The notes beneath the pieces are model-generated. The model was not told the DNA's origin. It searched no databases and was given only the letters and a program-made list of their open reading frames with translations. Positions 1 to 6,284 of a stretch of DNA of 6,555 nucleotides are shown here, in pieces; positions within the stretch are counted from its first letter, which is position 1, and every line of letters starts with the position of its first letter. Source of the DNA: Desulfobacula sp. Its GTDB lineage: Bacteria; Desulfobacterota; Desulfobacteria; Desulfobacterales; Desulfobacteraceae. The translations under genes were made by a program, and so were the position numbers. Where the stretch lies: NCBI GenBank assembly GCA_029940245.1, contig JAOZRF010000160.1, positions 1 to 6,555 of the forward strand. The letters are read 5' to 3'.

Positions 1-583
1 ACCGTTTTTCCATTCCAAGGGCCTTTAATCTTTCCCAGATCAAACACCAGGCACAATCAACATCTGGCGCTATTTCACACATACCATTGGATGTCCCGCC
101 ACAGGGGCCGTTGAGCAGATGTTTGGAACATCTTGCCACAGGGCATATACCGCCCGTAATTCCCAACAGGCAGTCACCGCAACCCTGGCATCTTTCCGCC
201 CAGATTCCCTGGGAAATTGATGCACCCATAAATTTTGTATTTACGGCAGGAAACACGGGTGTTTCCTTATACCTTTCGGCAACGCTTTGAACACCGCATC
301 CACAAGCCATGGAAACAACGGCATCAACCCTGTCAATTTCTGATACAAGTTCTTCCACATATTCAGGATCGCATTGCCTTTCAAGCGTAATTTCCTTGAT
401 TTCAATCGTCCGGCCCTGTTGCAAAAAATGCAGGTTAATAGCGGATGCCAGAAGACCGACCTCTTTTCTTCCACCGGCTGCACATACGGTCACACATTCA
501 TTACAGCCCACCAGAATAATTCGGTCATAGGGTGAAATATAGTTTATAATTTCATTTAATGGTTTTTGCTCTGCAGTTATCAT
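1..583 (-). CDS. metV: MetV-type Fe-S subunit of methylenetetrahydrofolate reductase (3' end cut by window edge)
   Basis: The 194 visible residues match the MTHFR C-terminal/MetV family, the iron-sulfur partner that feeds electrons to the flavin of MetF in Wood-Ljungdahl bacteria. The protein should be cytoplasmic. Fifteen cysteines are visible. An N-terminal CNECVTVC motif (C27, C30, C34) and an ACGCG motif (C94, C96) lie in an alpha/beta domain. The C-terminal half has CQGCGDC (C132, C135, C138), C147, C152, the family signature LLNGPCGG (C161), C169 and DCAWCLIWERLK (C177, C180). MetV family members are about 200-220 residues, so only the last few residues should be missing. The ATG at 583 has a GGAG Shine-Dalgarno sequence at 595-592, 8 nt away. 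It is the last visible gene of the metF-hdrA-mvhD-metV operon, 25 nt after mvhD. No lost cysteine is obvious, unlike in hdrA. Confidence 0.93.
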   Translation of the reverse strand, partial: MITAEQKPLNEIINYISPYDRIILVGCNECVTVCAAGGRKEVGLLASAINLHFLQQGRTIEIKEITLERQCDPEYVEELVSEIDRVDAVVSMACGCGVQSVAERYKETPVFPAVNTKFMGASISQGIWAERCQGCGDCLLGITGGICPVARCSKHLLNGPCGGTSNGMCEIAPDVDCAWCLIWERLKALGMEKR

Positions 584-608
584 ATTCTCTTCTCCAAAGA
601 TTTTATCA

Positions 609-1052
609 TCAGCCAATTGTCTTATGATGCTTATCTGTATTGGTTATTTTAATGGGACTGGGTCCCAGGGCTTTAATTTTTTCTGTAAATTCAAGCGCAG
701 TGCCGGCAAAACGCTCACCCATTCCTGCCGACATATTGATCATTGCCACACGCCCTTTTTCCCAGCCAAGATCCTCCAGAATCTTTTGGACGTGTTCTAC
801 TCTGTGACTGGCCCGGGTATTCCCATTTTTAAAATGGCAGTCCCCTTCAAGACATCCTGCCACGTAAACGCCATCAGCTCCTTTTTCAAATGCTTTCATA
901 ATATGAATCGCATCCACTTTCCCAGTGCAGGGAACACGAATGATTTTTACGTTTGCAGGATAGGATATCCTTTTGCTGCCTGCCATATCAGCAGCCGTAT
1001 AGGCGCAGTAATGACAGCAGAATGCAACAATTTCCGGTTCAAAATTTTCCAT
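609..1052 (-). CDS. mvhD: MvhD/FrhD-type hydrogenase-associated iron-sulfur protein (electron-transfer delta subunit)
   Basis: This 147-residue protein belongs to the methyl-viologen-reducing hydrogenase delta subunit family, small [2Fe-2S] proteins that pass electrons between a partner dehydrogenase and HdrA. The family cysteines are all visible: FCCHYC (C12, C13, C16), VPCTGKVD (C42) and GCLEGDCHFKNGN (C67, C72). The length is normal for a stand-alone MvhD. Its ATG overlaps the hdrA stop as TAATG, and a strong GGAGG lies inside the end of hdrA, 9 nt upstream. With no hydrogenase genes nearby, and metF and metV in the same operon, the likely role is to connect the MetF/MetV reductase to HdrA; that is inference. 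The cysteine positions are filled by Cys codons with no in-frame TGA, although selenocysteine forms of this family exist in related bacteria. Confidence 0.95.
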   Translation of the reverse strand: MENFEPEIVAFCCHYCAYTAADMAGSKRISYPANVKIIRVPCTGKVDAIHIMKAFEKGADGVYVAGCLEGDCHFKNGNTRASHRVEHVQKILEDLGWEKGRVAMINMSAGMGERFAGTALEFTEKIKALGPSPIKITNTDKHHKTIG

Positions 1053-4000
1053 TAGTTCAGCCCTCCAAACAAGCCATCTAGTTTAGCCAGAATTTGATCA
1101 TCTTCGTAGGCCAGCAGCTGGATGGCCTTTGCCGGACAATCTGCAGCACAAACGCCACATCCCTGACATTTGGCAGGATCAATCTGTGAATAGCCATCCT
1201 CGTTAATAAAGGGAATACTGAAAGGACAGGCCCGAACACAGATCAGGCAGGCAGCACATTTAGTTTCGTCTACCTTGGCAATGGCAGCCCCCAGGTTAAT
1301 TTGTTTTTTAGCCAGCATGGTTTGCGCCCGCCCGGCGACCGCATAGGCCTGGGTAATACTTTCCTTTATTGTCTTAGGAGAATGCGTTGTCCCTGCAATG
1401 AAAATCCCCCGGACAGACATGTCAATGGGTCTGAGTTTCACATGATCCTCAAGAAAATAATGATCCAGAGTTCTGGGCAGATGAAACATCATGGCCAGAT
1501 CTTCCGTGGTTTCATCGTCAGCTATCATCCCCGTGCTCAAAGCAAGATAATCTGTTTCAATCTGAATTTTTCTGCCAAGGATAACATCATCCACAAAAAC
1601 AGACACCTGGTCATTTTCAATCCAGGTTTCGGGTTTGTTGTCCAGGGAAAACCGTATGAATTTTATATCCAGATTTCTGGCTTCCTGATAATAATCTTCG
1701 TAGAATCCATAAGTACGAATATCCCTGTATAAAATATAAATCTGTACATCAGGATTAATGGCTTTTATACGCAGGGCATTTTTTATGGCTGCCTGGCAGC
1801 AGATTCTGGAACAATTCGGGTTGTCAGGTTCCCTTGAACCTGCACACTGTATCATGACCACAGTATTCATGGCCTTTATTTTTTCAAATTCATCTTCAAT
1901 CAATGCATCCAGTTCAAGCTGGGTTCCAATATCGACATGGGTTCCAAGACCATAGACATCAGGACGGTTTGCCAGGGCGCCTGTGGCAAAAATGGTCACC
2001 CCGTGATTCAATTGCATATAGTTCATTCTCAGACCCGTCTGGATACCCGTTGTAAACCGTCCAGGAACCCCGGAATGATCAACGATGATGGACTTTGTCA
2101 ATACCTGAACATTTTCATGGGCTGACACGTCATCCATTAATTGAGCCATGAATGGTCCCACGTCATCCCCTTCTATTGTTTTTCGGATGGACTTTGCCAA
2201 CCCGCCCAGAACTGAATCCCTTTCCACAAGGTAGACTTTAATTCCCTGATTTGCCAGTTGAAGGGCCGCCGTCATTCCAGTGACCCCGCCACCCACAACC
2301 AGGGCATTCTGATTCATGGGAAGCGTCTGATCCATGAGGGGGCGACTTTTTCTAACCCCGCTGATGCCAATCTGAAGGAGTTTAAGAGCCTTGTCTAAGG
2401 CTTCTTTGGGTTGTCTGAAATGCACCCAGGTATTCTGATCCCTTAAATTGACGATTTCCACCAAATATTTATTTAATCCGGCCCGGCGCATCAGATCCTG
2501 AAATTTAGTTTCATGGGTTCTGGGTGAACACCCGCCAATGACAATCCGGTTTAAGTTGTTGGTTTTAATAGATGCTTCAATCACACTCATGGAATCACTG
2601 CTACAGCCGTATCCAACGGCCTGGGACACAACAACATCGGGTCGAGTTTTGGCCAATGCAACCATTTTGTCAACATCCACCACACCCCCGATCTCCAGTC
2701 CGCAGTCACAGATAAAAACACCAATTCTGGGTTCTTTCCCTGAAACATCCTGTTCCGGCATAAATTCGTCTTCAGTTTCACTTTCATCCACCACACAGGG
2801 AAGATCAGAGGCAGCCATACTGGCGGCGGCACTTGCCTGAACCATTGTTTCAGGGATGTCTTTCGGACTTTCAACCACACCACAGACATACACCCCAGGC
2901 CTTGATGTCTGTACTGTGTTAAAATGATCGGTTTTTGCAAAATTATGGGAATTTAACTCAATGCCCAGCTTTCCGGCAAGATCAATAGTTGCTTTGGGAA
3001 TTCTGAATCCTGTTGAAAGCACTACCATATCAAATTCTTCTGTTGTCTGAAGCGCTTCTTCTTCCAGGGCATAGGTAATGGAAAGGTTTCTGGTCTTGCC
3101 GTCTTCAACAATGGAATGGGGGCGACATCGAATCATTCTGATGCCATAGTCATTTTTTGCCCGGTTAAAGAAAAGTTCATAATCCTTGCCATAGGTCCGC
3201 ATATCAATATAAAAAATGGTGGCTTCGATACTTTCGGCAAAGCGCTCTTTTGTAACCATGGCTTCTTTTAACGCATACATGCAGCAAACACCTGAGCAAT
3301 AGGGAACATCTGCCTTATTAATCCCCCTTGATCCGACACATTGAATCCATGCCACCTTTTTGGGTCGTTTTCTATCGGATACCCTGACAAGATCTCCCTG
3401 AAAAGGTCCCGAGGCCGACATAATCCTTTCATATTCCAACCCCGTAACAACATTATCAAATTGTCCGCTGCCAAAATTATCCAATACAGATGGGTCAAAC
3501 AAGTCTGCACCCGTACTCAAGACAATTGATGCAGCTTCAATCATTGTTTTCTTCTGGGTGTCATCGGGTAAAATCGCATCTGCCTTGCAGACTTTTTGCA
3601 AAGCTTTTATATCGGTTATTTTTTCCATATCAATGGAAAAGGAATATGGTATTGCCTGGGGATACCGCATACAGGTCGGAGCCCGGGGATCAAGTCCCGG
3701 GGTAAATCGAACGGCTTTAGGAAAATGTTTATAACACTCTCCGCATGCCGTGCATTTGTCCATATCAATATATCTTGGTTCAGTAACCAGTGTGGCTATA
3801 AAATTGCCGGCCTCACCCGTTAATTCCTCAAGCTGGGTCATGGGTTTCAGATCCAGATGGATCTGTCTTGTATCTTCAGATAAGTGGGGGGATATTGTAC
3901 ATAAATCACAATTATTGGTTGGAAAAGTTCTATCCAGCTGGGTCATCAACCCGCCAATGGAATATGATTTATCAATCAATACGACATCTCGACGAGATTC

Positions 4001-4102
4001 AGCCAAATCCAGCGCCGCACGTATTCCTCCTACACCACCACCGATAACAAGCACGCTTCTGCCATTTGATGTATTATTTTGAATATCTTTAAGCTTTTGC
4101 AT
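1052..4102 (-). CDS. hdrA: Long two-flavin HdrA-like protein (heterodisulfide reductase subunit A family)
   Basis: A 1016-residue cytoplasmic Fe-S flavoprotein built from two HdrA modules. Module 1 (about 1-440) has an FAD-binding GGGVGG (21-26), the TFPTNNCDLC motif (C65, C68), a ferredoxin-type insert (about 112-175), and CVGSR...PYC...CC (C255, C269, C273, C274). Module 2 starts with the HdrA N-terminal domain (459-585; C465, C467, C500, C525), then FAD-binding GGGVTG (604-609), CAGSR...C...CC (C753, C764, C768, C769), and a C-terminal ferredoxin domain with two complete 4Fe-4S motifs (C949/952/955/959 and C979/982/985/989). The insert is degenerate: the first motif ends in F127 instead of Cys, and the second keeps only C172. 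N557 replaces the usual Cys of the DQCSWVH motif. The ATG at 4102 has only a weak AGG, but FAD motif spacing supports it. HdrA proteins move electrons between partners, often by flavin-based bifurcation; whether this one bifurcates is doubtful. Confidence 0.95.
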   Translation of the reverse strand: MQKLKDIQNNTSNGRSVLVIGGGVGGIRAALDLAESRRDVVLIDKSYSIGGLMTQLDRTFPTNNCDLCTISPHLSEDTRQIHLDLKPMTQLEELTGEAGNFIATLVTEPRYIDMDKCTACGECYKHFPKAVRFTPGLDPRAPTCMRYPQAIPYSFSIDMEKITDIKALQKVCKADAILPDDTQKKTMIEAASIVLSTGADLFDPSVLDNFGSGQFDNVVTGLEYERIMSASGPFQGDLVRVSDRKRPKKVAWIQCVGSRGINKADVPYCSGVCCMYALKEAMVTKERFAESIEATIFYIDMRTYGKDYELFFNRAKNDYGIRMIRCRPHSIVEDGKTRNLSITYALEEEALQTTEEFDMVVLSTGFRIPKATIDLAGKLGIELNSHNFAKTDHFNTVQTSRPGVYVCGVVESPKDIPETMVQASAAASMAASDLPCVVDESETEDEFMPEQDVSGKEPRIGVFICDCGLEIGGVVDVDKMVALAKTRPDVVVSQAVGYGCSSDSMSVIEASIKTNNLNRIVIGGCSPRTHETKFQDLMRRAGLNKYLVEIVNLRDQNTWVHFRQPKEALDKALKLLQIGISGVRKSRPLMDQTLPMNQNALVVGGGVTGMTAALQLANQGIKVYLVERDSVLGGLAKSIRKTIEGDDVGPFMAQLMDDVSAHENVQVLTKSIIVDHSGVPGRFTTGIQTGLRMNYMQLNHGVTIFATGALANRPDVYGLGTHVDIGTQLELDALIEDEFEKIKAMNTVVMIQCAGSREPDNPNCSRICCQAAIKNALRIKAINPDVQIYILYRDIRTYGFYEDYYQEARNLDIKFIRFSLDNKPETWIENDQVSVFVDDVILGRKIQIETDYLALSTGMIADDETTEDLAMMFHLPRTLDHYFLEDHVKLRPIDMSVRGIFIAGTTHSPKTIKESITQAYAVAGRAQTMLAKKQINLGAAIAKVDETKCAACLICVRACPFSIPFINEDGYSQIDPAKCQGCGVCAADCPAKAIQLLAYEDDQILAKLDGLFGGLN
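1062..1066 (-). promoter_or_regulatory. Strong ribosome binding site of mvhD inside hdrA
   Basis: GGAGG on the minus strand lies 9 nt upstream of the mvhD ATG and within the last codons of hdrA. It fixes the mvhD start at 1052. Together with the TAATG overlap it suggests coupled or re-initiated translation, which would keep MvhD production tied to, or above, that of HdrA. Confidence 0.75.
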
Positions 4103-4174
4103 TGGTAACCTGTTTTATTTGTGGATATCCATTAATCTTTGTCTACACAAAACAAAAAAATGGATGAGTTTATG
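4103..4174 (-). other. metF-hdrA intergenic spacer with small palindromes
   Basis: This 72-nt spacer is the widest gap in the operon. In transcript order it holds a T-rich stretch after the metF stop, a weak 5-bp hairpin (TTTGT-GTAG-ACAAA, 4151-4138) and a perfect 10-bp palindrome TGGATATCCA (4131-4122), about 20 nt before the hdrA ATG. The T-run precedes the hairpin, so this is not an intrinsic terminator. It may be a processing or translation-control site, or nothing. The hdrA ribosome binding site is weak (AGG about 7 nt from the ATG). Confidence 0.35.
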
Positions 4175-5047
4175 TTAAAGCCCTGCACAGTCAAGGATTG
4201 CCGGTAGACGATCTTCCCAACCCGAAGCAGAAATCTTTATCCCCGCAGCCTCTTTTTTAAGCGCTTTGATCATTTCTCCGGCAATACGGATGCATTCGAT
4301 TTCACGATCTTTTGCTTTCCGAATCCGAGTGATCAATGACTCGGATAATCTGGAGCCAGGGTCATTAATGGAAATGTAACGGGCCATACCCACATTTTTC
4401 AACATAAAAACTGTGGCAATCACCGGCACATCCAATGATTTGAATTTATTTAGGATTTGAGTATAGTAATCAATATCAAAAACCGGCGGAACCATTATAT
4501 ATTGTGCGCCTGCTTCTACTTTTGCTTTAGCTGCGATTAACTCTTCTTCAAGATGATCATCATCCCGGATGGGTTGAGCCTGGCACCCTGTAAAAAATTC
4601 TGGTTTCCCTTTTAATTCAAAGCCGGCAAGATCGCTTCCTTTCAAAAGAGAATGAACCATGGCAAGCAAGCCCAGTTCATTTAGATCATCAACGGGTTTT
4701 GCATTCTGATGGTCACCCTGGGCGATGGGTTCACCCTGCACCACCAGAAGATTATGAATTCCAAGAACATGGGCTGCCAGCATATCTCCCTGTAAGGCCA
4801 TCCGGTTACGATCACGGCCATAAACATGAATCACTGGTGCAAGTCCCTGCTGCCGGATAATCGCGCCACCTGCCAAAGCACTCATGTGCATGACACCATT
4901 ATCCATATCTGGAATCACAACGGCATCTATTCGTGATTTAAGATGCTTTACATTTGTCACAAGATCAGATATATCAATTCCCTTGGGGGTATTCATTTCA
5001 GCAAGTATAACAAATTCCCCTTTGGATAGTTTAGCTTGAATAGTCAT
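4175..5047 (-). CDS. metF: MetF-family methylenetetrahydrofolate reductase (divergent active site)
   Basis: At 290 residues it has the normal length of the MTHFR TIM-barrel family, whose members reduce 5,10-methylene-H4F to 5-methyl-H4F with FAD or FMN. Recognisable family blocks are the early Glu (E17, before TPKGID), VYGRDRNRMALQGD (75-88), LGIHNLLVVQGEP (95-107), GDHQNAKPVDDL (111-122), the AGAQYIMVPPVFD strand (179-191), NVGMARY (218-224) and a C-terminal GWEDRLPAILD (276-286). Usual Wood-Ljungdahl relatives carry a T-Q pair in the strand where this protein has V186-P187, and Asp in the GD motif where it has E106. The Gln and Asp contact folate and flavin in the E. coli enzyme. The ATG at 5047 follows an AGGA ribosome binding site, and an in-frame TAG about 25 nt upstream rules out a long extension. 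It is the first gene of the hdrA-mvhD-metV operon, so electrons presumably come through those partners. Substrate identity is less certain than family membership. Confidence 0.87.
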   Translation of the reverse strand: MTIQAKLSKGEFVILAEMNTPKGIDISDLVTNVKHLKSRIDAVVIPDMDNGVMHMSALAGGAIIRQQGLAPVIHVYGRDRNRMALQGDMLAAHVLGIHNLLVVQGEPIAQGDHQNAKPVDDLNELGLLAMVHSLLKGSDLAGFELKGKPEFFTGCQAQPIRDDDHLEEELIAAKAKVEAGAQYIMVPPVFDIDYYTQILNKFKSLDVPVIATVFMLKNVGMARYISINDPGSRLSESLITRIRKAKDREIECIRIAGEMIKALKKEAAGIKISASGWEDRLPAILDCAGL

Positions 5048-5225
5048 TTCATTAATCCTTTTTATTGTCTATAAGCCTTGGATTTTTCATCCGGTCATCG
5101 CCTGCAATTATCTTTACAACATGTCGTTAAGGAACAAAAGCTCCATTATTTTTCAAAGCAGCCATACCACCATTTATCTTTAAACACAAGTAATTAATAG
5201 TTGTTACGATTGATTTTTTGCTCAA

Positions 5226-5252
5226 ATGATACAATTATTTTAGATAAATCAA
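5226..5252 (-). promoter_or_regulatory. Possible sigma70-type promoter for the metF-hdrA-mvhD-metV operon
   Basis: On the minus strand TTGATT (5252-5247) and TATCAT (5231-5226) resemble -35 and -10 boxes, matching consensus at 4 of 6 and 5 of 6 positions. The spacer is only 15 bp, shorter than ideal, so the call is tentative. Transcription would start near 5219, leaving a leader of about 170 nt before metF. Confidence 0.25.
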
Positions 5253-5316
5253 GCCGATGTGCTATCAGACAAGGTCGCAGATTTAAACCCCTTTATTAAA
5301 TGAATAATTGCTTAAT

Positions 5317-5349
5317 TGCAATCTGGTGTGGTAAATGGTAAATTATAAA
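5317..5349 (+). promoter_or_regulatory. Possible promoter of the S1-domain gene
   Basis: TTGCAA (5317-5322) is followed after 16 bp by TAAATT (5339-5344), with an overlapping better -10 match TATAAA at 5344-5349 whose spacing (21 bp) is too long. The pair sits just upstream of the tandem repeat and hairpin, which would then be in the 5' leader. The local sequence is so AT-rich that chance matches are expected. Confidence 0.25.
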
Positions 5350-5355
5350 TGCTTT

Positions 5356-5383
5356 TAAAATTTAAAACCTAAAATTTAAGACC
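5356..5383. repeat. 14-bp tandem repeat, two copies
   Basis: TAAAATTTAAAACC (5356-5369) is followed directly by TAAAATTTAAGACC (5370-5383), identical at 13 of 14 positions. Each copy has the symmetric core AAATTT. The second copy abuts the hairpin at 5384. Adjacent copies spaced 14 bp apart could be a protein-binding array or an UP-element-like tract, or a simple slippage duplication. Confidence 0.8.
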
Positions 5384-5412
5384 GTGCCTGAACAAGGTTT
5401 TCGTTCAGGCAC
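5384..5412 (+). promoter_or_regulatory. Perfect 10-bp-stem hairpin in the S1-gene leader
   Basis: GTGCCTGAAC (5384-5393) and its exact reverse complement GTTCAGGCAC (5403-5412) flank a 9-nt loop AAGGTTTTC. The stem ends 5 nt before the AGGA ribosome binding site (5418-5421) and 14 nt before the ATG at 5427. No T-run follows on either strand, so it does not look like an intrinsic terminator. The position suggests a 5'-leader element acting on translation or mRNA stability, or a dyad operator on DNA. Confidence 0.7.
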
Positions 5413-5426
5413 TATTTAGGAATAAC

Positions 5427-6284
5427 ATGATTAAAATTGGAACATATAATGATCTGATTGTGGAAAAAAGGGTTGAATTTGGTTTATATTTACAATCTGG
5501 AGAAGACAGGATTTTACTTCCTCAAAAATACGTTTCAGGAAATGCAAATATCGGTGATACACTTAAGGTGTTTGTATATACTGACTCTGAAGACCGACCT
5601 GTTGCAACAACTTTAAAGCCCAATGGGATTCTTGGAGATTTTGTTTTCCTTAAGGCAAAAGATGTTGCATCTTTTGGAACATTTATGGACTGGGGGCTTG
5701 AAAAAGACCTGCTTGTACCCAAAAGTGAGCAGCAGGATAGAATGGTTCCCGGAAAGAAATATCTCACAAAGATCTGTTTGGATGACCAGACGGACAGAGT
5801 CTTTGGCTCTACAAAAATATCCATGCATTACGATAAAAATATTAAGGATCTTAAGGTGGGTCAGAAAGTAGATCTTCTTATCCATTCCATTACCAGGATT
5901 GGTATTATGGCAGTAATAAATAACAGATACTCTGGTATGTTATATATAAATGAAACCTATCAAGACTTAAAAGTTGGAGATAACTGCACAGGTTATATCA
6001 TGCGTCTTCGTGAAGACAAAAAAATTGATCTCACCTTAAAAAAACCGGGTTATGATTCTGTAAAAGAATCAGGAAACACCATCCTGACCATTTTAAAAGA
6101 AGCGGGTGGTTTTATACCATGTCATGATAAAAGCTCTCCGGAAGAAATTAAAAAGATTTTTTCCATGAGTAAAAAAGAATTTAAAAGAACCATTGGTGGC
6201 CTGTTTAAAAAAGGACTACTGGAGTTGAAAGAAAACGGAATCAGGCTTAATACGGAAAAATGGACAAAAAAAGTTGATAAATGA
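5427..6284 (+). CDS. CvfB/YitL-type RNA-binding protein with S1 domains and C-terminal winged helix
   Basis: This 285-residue protein matches the CvfB (B. subtilis YitL-like) family, cytoplasmic RNA-binding proteins often misannotated as GntR regulators. Three S1-like barrels can be read: about 3-62 (GLYLQSGEDRILLP), about 68-130 (GDFVFLKAKDVASFGTFMDWG, ending LLVP) and about 143-205 (VGQKVDLLIHSITRIGIMAVIN, then GMLYINE). A winged-helix-like tail (about 216-278) contains ILKEAGGFIPCHDKSSPEEI and KKEFKRTIGGLFKKGLLEL. Length is normal for the family. The ATG at 5427 has an AGGA ribosome binding site 5 nt upstream. Its stop overlaps the next gene as ATGA. CvfB influences virulence gene expression in S. 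aureus, but its role here is unknown. The upstream hairpin raises the possibility of RNA-level self-regulation, which is inference. Confidence 0.85.
   Translation: MIKIGTYNDLIVEKRVEFGLYLQSGEDRILLPQKYVSGNANIGDTLKVFVYTDSEDRPVATTLKPNGILGDFVFLKAKDVASFGTFMDWGLEKDLLVPKSEQQDRMVPGKKYLTKICLDDQTDRVFGSTKISMHYDKNIKDLKVGQKVDLLIHSITRIGIMAVINNRYSGMLYINETYQDLKVGDNCTGYIMRLREDKKIDLTLKKPGYDSVKESGNTILTILKEAGGFIPCHDKSSPEEIKKIFSMSKKEFKRTIGGLFKKGLLELKENGIRLNTEKWTKKVDK

Larger units (their letters stand above)
5048..5426. other. AT-rich divergent intergenic region
   Basis: This 379-nt gap separates two divergent transcription units and must hold both promoters. It contains no convincing gene, tRNA or known riboswitch. 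Visible elements are a weak promoter-like pair for the metF operon (5252-5226, minus strand), an AT-rich promoter zone for the S1 gene (5317-5349), two TAATTGC heptamers (5305-5311 and 5313-5319, with the inverse at 5104-5110), a 14-bp tandem repeat (5356-5383) and a perfect hairpin (5384-5412). If the metF promoter is where suggested, the leader would be about 170 nt long. Confidence 0.7.

Noticed and set aside
624..1055. Plus-strand open frame of 143 codons opposite mvhD.
   Set aside because: It is the antisense shadow of a clearly recognised gene and matches no known family.
5052..5090. A 12-codon upstream frame on the minus strand (ATG at 5090, TAA ending at 5052) just before metF, with an AGG about 8 nt upstream.
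   Set aside because: Too short to separate from chance, with no regulatory codon pattern. Worth a look only if ribosome profiling shows it.
5132..5146. Small hairpin GGAGC-TTTT-GTTCC in the metF leader (minus strand).
   Set aside because: Only five pairs including a G-U wobble; no riboswitch core was recognised around it.
5124..5224. An open minus-strand stretch of about 33 codons ending in TAA near 5124, reading like a protein C-terminus (NGGMAALKNNGAFVP).
   Set aside because: No good start or ribosome binding site, no recognised family, and stops directly upstream; probably chance, though a gene remnant cannot be excluded.
5384..5412. The hairpin as an intrinsic terminator on either strand.
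   Set aside because: No T-run follows the stem in either direction and no upstream gene on the plus strand needs terminating.
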